Of a DNA stretch of 64,000 nt, positions 37,237 through 45,491 are shown piece by piece. Position numbers and translations under genes: made by a program. How positions within the stretch are numbered: the stretch's first letter is position 1; each line of letters starts with the position of its first letter. Source of the DNA: Hydrogenophaga borbori. Lineage in GTDB: Bacteria > Pseudomonadota > Gammaproteobacteria > Burkholderiales > Burkholderiaceae_C. Below the pieces are notes generated by a model. It searched no databases. It was not told the origin of the DNA and was given only the letters and a program-made list of their open reading frames with translations. The stretch is from NCBI RefSeq assembly GCF_003417535.1, contig NZ_QVLS01000010.1, positions 62,001 to 126,000 on the forward strand. Reading direction: 5' to 3'.

Positions 37237-39189
37237 CGGCGCCAGCGGCAGCCAGAGGGAAAAGCAGCTGCCGCGCCCGGGGCGCGAGCGCACCGACAGC
37301 TCCAGCCCCAGCAGCAGCGCGGTCTGCTTGACGATGACCAGGCCCAGCCCGACCCCGCTGTCGGTTTCGGTGCCGGGCTCGCCCCGGAAGTGCCGTTGGA
37401 ACACCTGCGCCTCGGGCTCCGGCGGCAGCCCACCGCCGGTGTCCCACACCTGCAGCAAGGCGCCCCGGCGCCGCACGCGGCACGACACCAGCACGCCACC
37501 CGCCTCGGTGTAGGCCACGGCGTTGCTCACCAGGTTGAAGACCATGCGCTGCAGCAGCGGCGCGTCGGTGCTGACCAAGGCCAGGCAGGGCGTGACCGAC
37601 CAGCGCAGCCCCTTGGCCCGGGCCCGCGGCCCGAAGGTGCCGTCCACCTGCTCCAGCAGGGGCTCCAGCGAAAAGGTCGCGGACTGCGGCCGCAGCGAAC
37701 CGGTCTCCAGCCGGGCCACGGTCATCACCGCGTCGAGCAGGCGATCGGCCGTCTCCAGCCCGGCCTTCATCTGCTGCAGCATGGGCCCCGGGTGGCGCAG
37801 GGGGCGCTGGCGCTCCAGCGATTCGGCCGCGAGCGTGATGGCGTAGAGCGGCTGGCGCATGTCGTGGCTCACGGCGGCGAGGAAGCGCGACTTTTCATCG
37901 GTGGCGCGGCGCGCCATGTCGCGCTCGAGCTCCGTGCGCAGGCGGTCGGCCTGCGCGCGCTCGGCGGCCTGGCGCTCGACGCGGAAGCGGTCCGCCAGCG
38001 CGAAGGACAGCAGCACCATCTCGAGCGCGGCGCCCATGGGCAGCGCGTTGACGACCAGGGGATGGCCCGGCAGCCAGCCCAGGCGGTAGAACACGTAGAG
38101 CAGCGCGCTCACCCACAGGCAGGCCCAGGCCACGGTGAAGGGCAGCGCGGCCGGGCGGCGCTCGCGCAGCCCGTCGTACGCCATGGCCACCAGCATCAGC
38201 GTGGTCACGGCGACCGCCCAGGGCACCAGGCGCTGGCCGGGCGACAGCGGCGGGAGCAGGTTGAGGAGGAAGACCACAACCCAGCCCCAGGTGAGCCGGC
38301 GCGCGGCGCAGTCCAGCCGCGGCGCGTGCGCGGCGGTCTGCAGGAAACGGCGCGCGAAGGGCAGCAAGAGGCCGCCGCCCAGCGCCAGCGACAGGTTGAC
38401 CGCGTAGTGCTGCAGCAGCGCCCCGCCGGGCCACAGGTACTGGGCCAGGAAGCCCTGGTTGCCGAACTGCCAGACCCCCAACGCGCTGACCAGGCCCACG
38501 TAGTAGAGGTAGGCGCGGTCGCGGATGCTGAAGTACAGCATGGCGTTGTAGAGGATCAGGCCGGCGAGCAGGCCGAAGAAAACACCGTGCAGGCCATAGA
38601 CCCACTGGTCCTGACGGGCCAGCGCCTCGCGCGGCCACAGCTTGACCGGCAACTGGGCCATGCCGTCGGTGCGCACGCGCATGTAGACCGGGGTGTCGGC
38701 GCCGGGCGCCAGGGTGAGCGGGATCACCGGCAGGCGGTGTGAGTGGGCGCGCCGCCCGGGCGGCAGGCTGTCGCCGCTGAGGCCCAGGCGCACGGCCTGG
38801 CCCGGTGGGCCGGACCAGAGTTCGACCAGGTCCAGATTGGCGTTGTCCACCACCCACATCCAATGGGCGGGCGCGTCGGCGCTGGCGTGCAGCACCACGC
38901 GAAACCACAGATCGAAGGAGCCCTGGCCCAGGTTGCCCGCTTGCCAGGCCGGCGGCAGGGGCTTGAAGTCGGCGCTGGCCGCGTCGGCGGCGTCGGGGCG
39001 CCAGGGGTGCGTGCGGTTGTCGAGGAACTGCAGTGCGGGCGTGAGGGCGACGGCGTTGTCCGGGGCGCCCAGCGCCACCCGCTCAGGCGGTGGCGAGGCG
39101 GCGCAGGGCAGCAGCATGAGCCACAGCCAGACCCAGGCCATGCCCCGCCGCCATCCCTGACCGACTGGCGCCCCACCGTGCATCGTCAC
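37123..39189 (-). CDS. 7TM-DISM sensor histidine kinase
   Basis: A 688-residue membrane kinase: signal peptide (VWLWLMLLPCAASP near 15-30), 7TMR-DISM extracellular domain to about 180, seven membrane helices to about 400, then HisKA with phospho-acceptor His442 in VSHDMRQPLYA, and an HATPase_c domain (NLVSNAVAYTEAGG, then GVGLGLVIVKQ). Recognisable kinase sequence ends at LWLPLAP; the remaining ~38 residues overlap the NUDIX gene antisense. No response regulator is adjacent, so it is an orphan kinase. It is the intact paralogue of the pseudogene at 17580. Confidence 0.9.
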   Translation of the reverse strand: MTMHGGAPVGQGWRRGMAWVWLWLMLLPCAASPPPERVALGAPDNAVALTPALQFLDNRTHPWRPDAADAASADFKPLPPAWQAGNLGQGSFDLWFRVVLHASADAPAHWMWVVDNANLDLVELWSGPPGQAVRLGLSGDSLPPGRRAHSHRLPVIPLTLAPGADTPVYMRVRTDGMAQLPVKLWPREALARQDQWVYGLHGVFFGLLAGLILYNAMLYFSIRDRAYLYYVGLVSALGVWQFGNQGFLAQYLWPGGALLQHYAVNLSLALGGGLLLPFARRFLQTAAHAPRLDCAARRLTWGWVVVFLLNLLPPLSPGQRLVPWAVAVTTLMLVAMAYDGLRERRPAALPFTVAWACLWVSALLYVFYRLGWLPGHPLVVNALPMGAALEMVLLSFALADRFRVERQAAERAQADRLRTELERDMARRATDEKSRFLAAVSHDMRQPLYAITLAAESLERQRPLRHPGPMLQQMKAGLETADRLLDAVMTVARLETGSLRPQSATFSLEPLLEQVDGTFGPRARAKGLRWSVTPCLALVSTDAPLLQRMVFNLVSNAVAYTEAGGVLVSCRVRRRGALLQVWDTGGGLPPEPEAQVFQRHFRGEPGTETDSGVGLGLVIVKQTALLLGLELSVRSRPGRGSCFSLWLPLAPSAAEHAGVGVQSVQWQPATGQVVLDAAQHQGAAVPRG

Positions 39190-39237
39190 CCCGCGACACG
39201 CGCGGCCCGCGGGGGGCGGGCCGACCGAGCAGGGACC

Positions 39238-39270
39238 AGTATTCGGGCCGCGCGCGGCCGCCTCAATACT
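39238..39270. repeat. 33-bp interrupted inverted repeat upstream of the sensor kinase
   Basis: AGTATT (39238-39243) pairs with AATACT (39265-39270), and between them lies the self-complementary GGCCGCGCGCGGCC (39246-39259). It is 48 bp upstream of the kinase start and within the 130-bp gap to mnmA. It may be an operator or a transcription-blocking hairpin. Confidence 0.4.
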
Positions 39271-39319
39271 GCGACGGCACTAGTTCCGGGGGGAGTATGC
39301 GCGCCGGGCGGATGGGGCT

Positions 39320-40537
39320 TCAGGCCGCCAGTGCCGCGGCCGGGCCGTAGGCTTCGTCGCCCGAGGCCGCCTCGGTGAGGATCACGCCACCACCCAGGCA
39401 GACTTCGCCGTCATACAGCACCGCGCTCTGGCCGGGTGTGACCGCCCACTGCGGCTGTTCGAAGCGCAACACGAAACCGGTCCCGCCCAGGGGCTCCATG
39501 GCGCAGGGCGCGTCGGCCTGGCGGTAGCGCGTCTTGGCGGCCATGGCCCCGGCCGGCGGCGGCTCGCCGGCCACCCAGCTCGCGTCGTGCGCGCGCAGGC
39601 GCGACGTCAGCAGCCAGGGGTGGTCGTGCCCCTGCACGGCCCACAAGGTATTGCGCGCGATGTCCTTGCGCGCAACGAACCAGGGCTCGTGCTCGCTGCC
39701 CCCCTTTTGCGCGCCCTTGGGCCGCACGCCGCCGATGCCCAGGCCCTGGCGCTGGCCCAGGGTGTAGAAGCTCAGGCCCACGTGCTCGCCGATGGTGCGG
39801 CCGCGCTCGTCCTTGATGGGGCCGGGCGCGCTGGCGATGTAGCGGTTGAGGAACTCGCGGAAGGGCCGCTCGCCGATGAAGCAGATGCCGGTGCTGTCCT
39901 TCTTCCTGGCGTTGGGCAGACCGATCTCGGCCGCGAGGCGGCGCACCTCGGTCTTGGGCAGCTCGCCCACGGGGAACATGGTCCTGGCGAGCTGGGCCTG
40001 GGTGAGGCGGTGCAGGAAGTAGCTCTGGTCCTTCAGCGGGTCCAGGCCCTTGAGCAGTTGGTGCCGCACACCGGCGCCATCGCGCGCGCTGGCGCGCGAG
40101 GTGCCGTCCGACCCCAGTGGCTCGCCCGTGTCGGCGGCCACGCGGCGGACACGGGCGTAATGCCCGGTGGCGATCTTCTCGGCGCCCAGGCGCATGGCGT
40201 GGTCCAGGAAGGCCTTGAACTTGATCTCGGCGTTGCAGAGGATGTCGGGATTGGGCGTGCGCCCGGCCTGGTACTCGCGCAGGAATTCGGCGAACACGCG
40301 GTCCTTGTACTCGACGGCGAAGTTGACGTGCTCGATGTCGATGCCGATCACGTCGGCCACGCTGGCGGCGTCCAGCCAGTCCTGGCGGCTGGAGCAGTAC
40401 TCGCTGTCGTCGTCGTCCTCCCAGTTCTTCATGAAGATGCCGACGACCTCGTGGCCCTGCTGCTTGAGCAGGTACGCGCTCACCGCGGAGTCCACGCCCC
40501 CGCTCAAACCCACCACCACCCGATGCTTCGCTGCCAT
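39320..40537 (-). CDS. mnmA: tRNA-specific 2-thiouridylase MnmA
   Basis: A 405-residue MnmA that thiolates U34 of Lys, Glu and Gln tRNAs. The PP-loop GLSGGVDSA is at 10-18, catalytic Cys101 in CNAEIKF, and Cys219 in GICFIGER. Residues about 137-156 form a loop insertion ([19 protein letters not shown]) longer than in enterobacterial MnmA. The start matches the family. Confidence 0.95.
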   Translation of the reverse strand: MAAKHRVVVGLSGGVDSAVSAYLLKQQGHEVVGIFMKNWEDDDDSEYCSSRQDWLDAASVADVIGIDIEHVNFAVEYKDRVFAEFLREYQAGRTPNPDILCNAEIKFKAFLDHAMRLGAEKIATGHYARVRRVAADTGEPLGSDGTSRASARDGAGVRHQLLKGLDPLKDQSYFLHRLTQAQLARTMFPVGELPKTEVRRLAAEIGLPNARKKDSTGICFIGERPFREFLNRYIASAPGPIKDERGRTIGEHVGLSFYTLGQRQGLGIGGVRPKGAQKGGSEHEPWFVARKDIARNTLWAVQGHDHPWLLTSRLRAHDASWVAGEPPPAGAMAAKTRYRQADAPCAMEPLGGTGFVLRFEQPQWAVTPGQSAVLYDGEVCLGGGVILTEAASGDEAYGPAAALAA

Positions 40538-40664
40538 GGGGCGGGATTATCCCAGCGGCCCGGCAACCCTGGCGCGCACGGGGCCGCGCCGCTTAAGGCG
40601 CATTTCAGCCGGCCCGGCTGCAATGGCGGCGCCCGCATGTGCGGGCGTCACTCTCAGCACCTCC

Positions 40665-40928
40665 ATGAAAGCTCTCGCCATCGCCACCACCACCCTGGCC
40701 CTGTTCGCCGCCGGCAACGCCCTCGCTGGCCCCACCTGCGCGCCCAGCAAAGAGGGCTGGAAGCCCGAGGCCGATTTCAAGAAGGACCTGCAGGCCCAGG
40801 GCTACCAGATCAAGACCTTCAAGGTCACCAAGGGCAACTGCTACGAAATCTACGGCCACGACAAGGCCGGCAAGAAGGTCGAGATCTACTTCGACCCGGT
40901 GTCGGGCAAACCGGTCAAGTCCCAATGA
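40665..40928 (+). CDS. PepSY-domain periplasmic protein
   Basis: An 87-residue protein with a signal peptide (MKALAIATTTLALFAAGNAL, cleavage near ALAG) and a single PepSY domain (KDLQAQGYQIKTFKVTKGNC, then YFDPVSGKPV). Such proteins are commonly encoded with cytochrome b561 membrane proteins, exactly as here: the stop overlaps the start of the next gene. A 6-bp hairpin, GCCCGC-ATGT-GCGGGC, lies at 40631-40646 just upstream. Confidence 0.85.
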   Translation: MKALAIATTTLALFAAGNALAGPTCAPSKEGWKPEADFKKDLQAQGYQIKTFKVTKGNCYEIYGHDKAGKKVEIYFDPVSGKPVKSQ

Positions 40929-41455
40929 ACACGCCGCCGAGCGCCGAGCGGGTCTGGGACCCGTTCGTGCGCGTCTTCCACTGGTCCCTGGTGAGCACCG
41001 TGGTGCTGAACCAATGGGTGCTGGAAGAAGGCGAAGGGCCCCACCGCTGGCTGGGCTATGCGGCCGCGGTCCTGGTGCTGCTGCGCGTGGTCTGGGGCTT
41101 CATCGGCCCGCGCTACGCGCGCTTCAGCGACTTCTGGCCCACGCCCACGCGCCTGCGCCACCACCTGCGCGCCTGGTTCCGGGGCGATGAAATGCACGTT
41201 CCCGGTCACAACCCCCTGGGCGCGCTGATGATGCTGGCGCTCATGCTGCTGGTGCTGCTGCTGGCCCTCACGGGCTGGCTGCAGGGCACCGACCGCTTCT
41301 GGGGCAACGAGGCCCTGCGCGACGCGCATGAAAGCCTGGCCGACGGCCTGATCGGGCTGGCCGGCCTGCACGCCGCGGCGGCCCTCGTGATGGGCCGCCT
41401 GGAACGCACCCGCCTGATCAAGGCCATGGTCACCGGCGTCAAAGAGCGCTACTGA
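40925..41455 (+). CDS. cytochrome b561-type membrane protein
   Basis: A 176-residue di-heme cytochrome b561 (Ni-hydrogenase b-type) with four membrane helices. It has the start VWDPFVRVFHWSLVSTVVLN, where His is a heme ligand, and further helix histidines in GEGPHRWLGYAAAVLVLL and GLIGLAGLHAAAALVMG. ATG 40925 overlaps the PepSY gene stop (ATGA). The pair probably carries electrons between the quinone pool and a periplasmic partner. Confidence 0.88.
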   Translation: MNTPPSAERVWDPFVRVFHWSLVSTVVLNQWVLEEGEGPHRWLGYAAAVLVLLRVVWGFIGPRYARFSDFWPTPTRLRHHLRAWFRGDEMHVPGHNPLGALMMLALMLLVLLLALTGWLQGTDRFWGNEALRDAHESLADGLIGLAGLHAAAALVMGRLERTRLIKAMVTGVKERY

Positions 41456-41490
41456 GCCGGTCGCGGCGGCCCAGGGCCTAGACTGCCGCC

Positions 41491-41901
41491 ATGCCCGAGC
41501 GCCCGACCATCGCCCCCGACGAGGTGGCCTTCTCCGCCATCCGCGCCCAGGGCGCGGGCGGCCAGAACGTCAACAAGGTCAGCAACGCCGTGCACCTGCG
41601 CTTCGTGGTGCGCGCCTCCTCGCTGCCCGAGGCGGTGAAGGCGCGCCTGCTGGCGCTCAGCGATACCCGCCTGACGCAGGACGGTGTGATCGTTATCAAG
41701 GCCCAGGGCAGCCGCAGCCTGGAGCAGAACAAGGCCGAGGCCCTGGCGCGGCTGCAGGCCATGGTGGACGCGGTGGCCGTGCCCCCCAAGGCGCGCCGCG
41801 CCACGCGGCCCACGCGCGCCTCGCGCGAACGGCGCCTGGAAGGCAAGGCGCAGCGATCGGCCATCAAGCAGGCGCGCGGCCGCCCGCGCGGGCTGGACTG
41901 A
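41491..41901 (+). CDS. arfB: alternative ribosome-rescue factor ArfB
   Basis: A 136-residue peptidyl-tRNA hydrolase with GGQ at 23-25 inside [20 protein letters not shown] and a basic C-terminal tail ([20 protein letters not shown]) that enters the empty mRNA channel. It frees peptides from ribosomes stalled without a stop codon. Length and architecture are standard. Confidence 0.95.
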   Translation: MPERPTIAPDEVAFSAIRAQGAGGQNVNKVSNAVHLRFVVRASSLPEAVKARLLALSDTRLTQDGVIVIKAQGSRSLEQNKAEALARLQAMVDAVAVPPKARRATRPTRASRERRLEGKAQRSAIKQARGRPRGLD

Positions 41902-41927
41902 GCGTTTCGCCCCCCACCTGGGGGAGG

Positions 41928-41959
41928 CTTAAGGTCCTTTTAGGAAGCGCTTAAGCGCT
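41928..41959. promoter_or_regulatory. paired CTTAAG sites and 14-bp palindrome upstream of the hemerythrin gene
   Basis: CTTAAG occurs at 41928-41933 and 41950-41955, exactly 22 bp apart; the second sits in the perfect palindrome AGCGCTTAAGCGCT (41946-41959). It lies about 120 bp before the hemerythrin-like gene. The 11-bp periodicity recalls tandem sites of OmpR-type regulators, but no regulator is implied by the sequence. Confidence 0.35.
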
Positions 41960-42076
41960 ATTTAGCGGCGCGACCGGGGGGCTTTCACGAGACTGGCGGG
42001 CATGGACGAGCGGCGCATGGGGCGCCGCCGCCACCGCCGAGCGCCGGGCGTCACCGGTGCCCAAGGACCTCCCACC

Positions 42077-42820
42077 ATGCATTCCCATTCGATCGAAATC
42101 GCGGCCATCGCCGCCGCCGCCCGCGCGGGCGAAGGCCGCTTCAACCTGTATGCCGGCATTCACAAGGCGCTGCGCGCCATGATGGCCGACACCCTGCTCG
42201 CCCTCGGCCGCGCCGACCCCACCGACGAGGCCGAGGTGCACGACGCCGGTGACCGCACCATCGAACTGATGGAGATGTTCGAGCGCCACCTGGAGCACGA
42301 GAACCGGTTCATCCACCCCGCGCTGCGGGCGCGCTGCCCCGGCGTGTGCGATGCCGTCGCCGAGGAGCACGAAGACCACCTGCGCCACACCGCCCAGCTG
42401 CGCGGGGCCGCGCGCGCCCTGGCCGCCGTGCCGGCCGACGAACGCGCCGGCGCGATGCACGCGCTGTACCTGGCGCTGGCCCTGTTCGTGGCCGACAACC
42501 TGCGGCACATGCACGCCGAGGAAACGGTGCACAACGGCGCGCTCTGGGCCACCTACAACGATTTCGAGCTGCTGGCCCTGCACGACGAGCTGGTGGCCAG
42601 CATCCCGCCGCAGGAGATGATGACCGTCGCGCGCTGGATGCTGCCCGCGTCGAACGCCATGGAGCGCTGCCTGATGGTGAACGACATGCAGGCCAAGGCG
42701 CCCGCGCCGGCGGTGGCCGCCGTGCTGGACCTGGCGCGCGCCCACCTGGGCCCACGCGACTGGGCCAAGCTGGCGCGTGGCATGAACCTGCCGCCGGTGC
42801 CCGGGCTGGTGAGCGCCTGA
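42077..42820 (+). CDS. hemerythrin-like domain protein
   Basis: A 247-residue protein with a hemerythrin/HHE domain in the N-terminal ~170 residues. Candidate di-iron ligands are His in YAGIHKALRAMM, HLEHENRFIHPAL, EEHEDHLRH and MHAEETVHNG. The C-terminal part (ASIPPQEMMTVARWMLPASN) matches bacterial HHE-domain proteins of about this size. Role is probably nitric-oxide or oxygen handling. ATG 42077 gives the domain-proximal start; the in-frame start 42002 adds an unlikely Arg-rich leader. Confidence 0.82.
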   Translation: MHSHSIEIAAIAAAARAGEGRFNLYAGIHKALRAMMADTLLALGRADPTDEAEVHDAGDRTIELMEMFERHLEHENRFIHPALRARCPGVCDAVAEEHEDHLRHTAQLRGAARALAAVPADERAGAMHALYLALALFVADNLRHMHAEETVHNGALWATYNDFELLALHDELVASIPPQEMMTVARWMLPASNAMERCLMVNDMQAKAPAPAVAAVLDLARAHLGPRDWAKLARGMNLPPVPGLVSA

Positions 42821-42828
42821 ACCGCGCG

Positions 42829-44199
42829 CTAGGGGCTCTCGGTCAGCTCCACCGGCGCCAAGGCATCGAAGCGGAAACTGCCGCGCCCGGTCTTCTGCAG
42901 CCGCAGCGCCGGGCACTGCTCGCCCAGGCGGCGGTGCAGCAGCAGCAGGCGCGCCTCCAGGTTGTCGCTCACGTCGGGCAAGCCCAGCGTGGTGTCCAGC
43001 CGCAGCTCGCGGTTGGTGAACTCGCTGCGGCCGCCGCGGTGGTCGTTCAGCAGCTTCCACAGGATGGCGCCGGCCACGCCTTTGATGAGGTAGGCGTTGT
43101 TCACGAAGATGCTGTCGTCGCGCCGGTAGCGGCGCACGCGCAGCAAGGGGGCCGCGCTGGCGGCGACGGCCGCGCTGGCGGCCGCGACGCCGTCGTCACC
43201 GCAAGGCTCCTCGGACTCGTGCATCAGGTCGATGCCGGCCGCCAATTGGCCGGCGAGCGCGACCAGCAAGTCCTCGTCGTCGTGGTTCAGGTGCATCTCG
43301 TGCTCGCTTTCCACGAACAGCACCCCCAGGACCCGGCCGGCGGACAGCAGCGGCACCGCGAGCTGGCTGCCCGGCCGGGCCAGGCCGGGGTAAGGAATCT
43401 CGGCGCCCGCTTCGCGCCGGCCCAGGCTGACGGCCAGGGCCTGGTTGTAGCGCGCGGCGCTCGTCATGTGATTGATGCGCACCGGCGTGCCTTCGCGCGC
43501 GGCCACGCCAATGACACCGTGGCCCACCGCGATTTCCGAGCCCACGCCCGAGGTCGGGTACCCCCGGCTGCCCACGGTGTAGAGCCGCCCCGAGGCGGTG
43601 TCGGCGATCAGCACCATGGCTTGCGACAGGCCCAGCTCCTGCTGCAGTCCATCCAGCGCGGCGTCCAGCAGTGCGTCGAGCGTGCGCGCACGCGCCAAAC
43701 GCCCGCTGAGGCGACGCAGCACCGCCAGGGGCTCGGGGCGCTGGCGCGGTGCGGGCAAGGGCGGCGCCTTGCCCACCGGCACGCGCTCGATGGCCAGCAC
43801 CTGGTGGATGTCGGCGCCGCGCAGGCGAAACACGTCCTCCAGGCGCTCGTGCGAGGCGATGCCCGCCAACTGCGCCTTCATGCGCTCGAACACCGGCCCC
43901 TCGTCTTCCGTGCGCAGGTACTTCAGGTGCAGGCGGTAGAAGTGGAAGTTCAGGGGGTTGGTCACCAGCACCGTGGAGCGCGGATGCGCCAGCAGGTTCT
44001 GCCGGGTGCGATTGAAGAACTGGAAGGACAGCGCCACATGGTGCTCGTCCACATGGTGCACCTGGGAGAGGTAAGCCACGTTGGGCGTGCCATCGGCCGC
44101 CACGGTGGCCATCACGGCAGGGATCGCGCCTTCCAGACAGGGCCTGAGTTCGGCCATGGTGGCGAGCTGCTCGGGACCGATGGCGGCGGTGGCGTTCAT
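42829..44199 (-). CDS. FMN-binding split-barrel / GAF / winged-helix fusion protein
   Basis: A 456-residue three-part protein. Residues about 15-140 are a pyridoxamine-oxidase-like FMN barrel (IPAVMATVAADGTPNVAYLS). About 165-335 are a GAF sensor (RTLDALLDAALDGLQQELGL to GVLFVESEHEM). The C-terminal 100 residues look like a winged helix (SEFTNRELRLDTTLGLPD to LQKTGRGSFRF). It may sense a flavin-linked or small-molecule signal and act as a transcription regulator, but that is inference. A second barrel protein lies 10 bp upstream in the same unit. Confidence 0.75.
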   Translation of the reverse strand: MNATAAIGPEQLATMAELRPCLEGAIPAVMATVAADGTPNVAYLSQVHHVDEHHVALSFQFFNRTRQNLLAHPRSTVLVTNPLNFHFYRLHLKYLRTEDEGPVFERMKAQLAGIASHERLEDVFRLRGADIHQVLAIERVPVGKAPPLPAPRQRPEPLAVLRRLSGRLARARTLDALLDAALDGLQQELGLSQAMVLIADTASGRLYTVGSRGYPTSGVGSEIAVGHGVIGVAAREGTPVRINHMTSAARYNQALAVSLGRREAGAEIPYPGLARPGSQLAVPLLSAGRVLGVLFVESEHEMHLNHDDEDLLVALAGQLAAGIDLMHESEEPCGDDGVAAASAAVAASAAPLLRVRRYRRDDSIFVNNAYLIKGVAGAILWKLLNDHRGGRSEFTNRELRLDTTLGLPDVSDNLEARLLLLHRRLGEQCPALRLQKTGRGSFRFDALAPVELTESP

Positions 44200-44209
44200 G
44201 AAGAAGGGT

Positions 44210-44731
44210 TCAAGCGGCCATCAGTGGGCTGCCCGCACGGGAGCCGGGTGTCTGGTCATAGGCTTCGTCGGGCTCGAACTCGACGGCCACCAGATCGTCC
44301 GGCGCATGCGCGAGCAAGGCCTGCACATAGAGCGGCGCGAAACCGAGCACCGAGAGCTCCTGCTCCAGCGACTGCCGGTAGCGCTCAAGGTAGGGCTGGT
44401 CGTCGGCCCGCGGCTCGCGCAACCGGACGCGCCGGCTCTTGAACTGAACCGTCAGGTGGGTGCTGGGCTGGCTGAACACCGCCGCGAGCCGCCCGCTGGC
44501 CGCGATATTGGCCAACAGCTGGCGCGACTGGGCGCGCCCCAGATAGGCGGTGATGCGCCGTCCTCCGTCGTCGATGCGGCTGCCCACGGCCCGCATCACG
44601 CTGGGCGTCAGCTCGAGGTCGCAGCTGCTGAGCATGAGCGACACCCCCTTGACCAGCATGGTCAGGAACTCGGGCTTGAGCGGGGGCAGGGAGGGGTTCA
44701 TGGGGCCAGCGGCGCGGGACGCGCGGATCAT
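44210..44731 (-). CDS. pyridoxamine 5'-phosphate oxidase-like protein
   Basis: A 173-residue protein with a split-barrel flavin-binding fold (AYLGRAQSRQLLANIAASGR and LAAVFSQPSTHLTVQFKSRR). ATG 44731 is preceded by AAAGG and was preferred; ATG 44701 and TTG 44755 are alternatives. It lies 10 bp ahead of the FMN/GAF fusion gene. The two genes probably act together, since their barrels are paralogous in architecture. Confidence 0.75.
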   Translation of the reverse strand: MIRASRAAGPMNPSLPPLKPEFLTMLVKGVSLMLSSCDLELTPSVMRAVGSRIDDGGRRITAYLGRAQSRQLLANIAASGRLAAVFSQPSTHLTVQFKSRRVRLREPRADDQPYLERYRQSLEQELSVLGFAPLYVQALLAHAPDDLVAVEFEPDEAYDQTPGSRAGSPLMAA

Positions 44732-44787
44732 AGCCAGCGACCTTTCATCGACCAAGCCAGGCCACAGCCAGCGGGGGATGTTCCGAA

Positions 44788-44807
44788 TTTCGCACGGACG
44801 TGCTAAA
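44788..44807. promoter_or_regulatory. TetR operator 1 (own promoter)
   Basis: TTTCGCAC, spacer GGAC, then GTGCTAAA form an imperfect palindrome 10 bp before the TetR start codon. The same half-site TTTCGCAC-N4-GTGC is found at 45458-45478. A -10-like TAAATT overlaps it at 44804-44809, so binding would block RNA polymerase. Confidence 0.75.
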
Positions 44808-44817
44808 TTTCGCCGCC

Positions 44818-45420
44818 ATGGACGCCCGGACCCAGAAAAGCGAACTGACGCGCGCCGCCATCGTCGGCGCCGCGCTCGACCTCGCCTCGGCCGAGGGCCT
44901 GGAGGCCATCACCCTGCAGGCGGTGGCCGACCGCATCGGCCTGTCCAAGAGCGGCGTGTTCTCGCGCGTGGGTTCGCGCGAGGCGCTGCAAAAGGCCGTC
45001 ATCGAGGAATTCGGCCGCCGTTTTCTGGCCGACGTTTTCGTGCCGGCCATGCAATCACCCAAGGGCCTGCCGCGCCTGGGCGAGATCGTGCGGCGCTGGC
45101 TGATCCGCCTGCGCGACGTGGAGGCGCACACGGGCTGCCTCTATACCTCCGGCGCCTTCGAACTCGACGACCGCGAGGGCGAGTTGCGCGAGCTGCTGCT
45201 GGGCGAGGTGACGCGCTGGCGCGCCGCCTTGCGTCGCACCGTGCTGCAGGCCATCGAGGCCGGCCACCTGAAGGCCGACACTGACCCGGAGCAGCTGGTT
45301 GGAGAGATCTGCAGCCTGGCGATCGGGCTGGTCCACGACGTGCGCTTCCTGCGCGATCCCCGTGCCGCCGAGCGCGCCCAGGCCACCTGGGCGCGGCTGC
45401 TCAAGACCTACGAAAGCTGA
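44818..45420 (+). CDS. TetR-family transcriptional regulator
   Basis: A 200-residue repressor with an N-terminal helix-turn-helix (ITLQAVADRIGLSKSGVFSR) and a C-terminal ligand domain of the type with a Cys near HTGCLYTSGAF. It is the first gene before the alpha/beta hydrolase and has near-identical operators in front of itself and that gene, so it most likely represses both until an effector binds. ATG 44818 is only a few bases from the predicted -10, which leaves little or no leader RNA. Confidence 0.9.
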   Translation: MDARTQKSELTRAAIVGAALDLASAEGLEAITLQAVADRIGLSKSGVFSRVGSREALQKAVIEEFGRRFLADVFVPAMQSPKGLPRLGEIVRRWLIRLRDVEAHTGCLYTSGAFELDDREGELRELLLGEVTRWRAALRRTVLQAIEAGHLKADTDPEQLVGEICSLAIGLVHDVRFLRDPRAAERAQATWARLLKTYES

Positions 45421-45431
45421 GAAGCGGTGCC

Positions 45432-45478
45432 TTGCCGCTACTTTTTGTTTGGCTACATTTCGCACATCCGTGCGATTT
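45432..45478 (+). promoter_or_regulatory. promoter and TetR operator 2 of the alpha/beta hydrolase gene
   Basis: -35 TTGCCG (45432-45437) and -10 TACATT (45455-45460) are 17 bp apart. The -10 runs into TTTCGCAC (45458-45465), spacer ATCC, then GTGCGATTT (45470-45478), with perfect TCGCAC/GTGCGA arms. It matches operator 1 in front of the TetR gene. Confidence 0.75.
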
Positions 45479-45491
45479 CAGGAGATCGACG

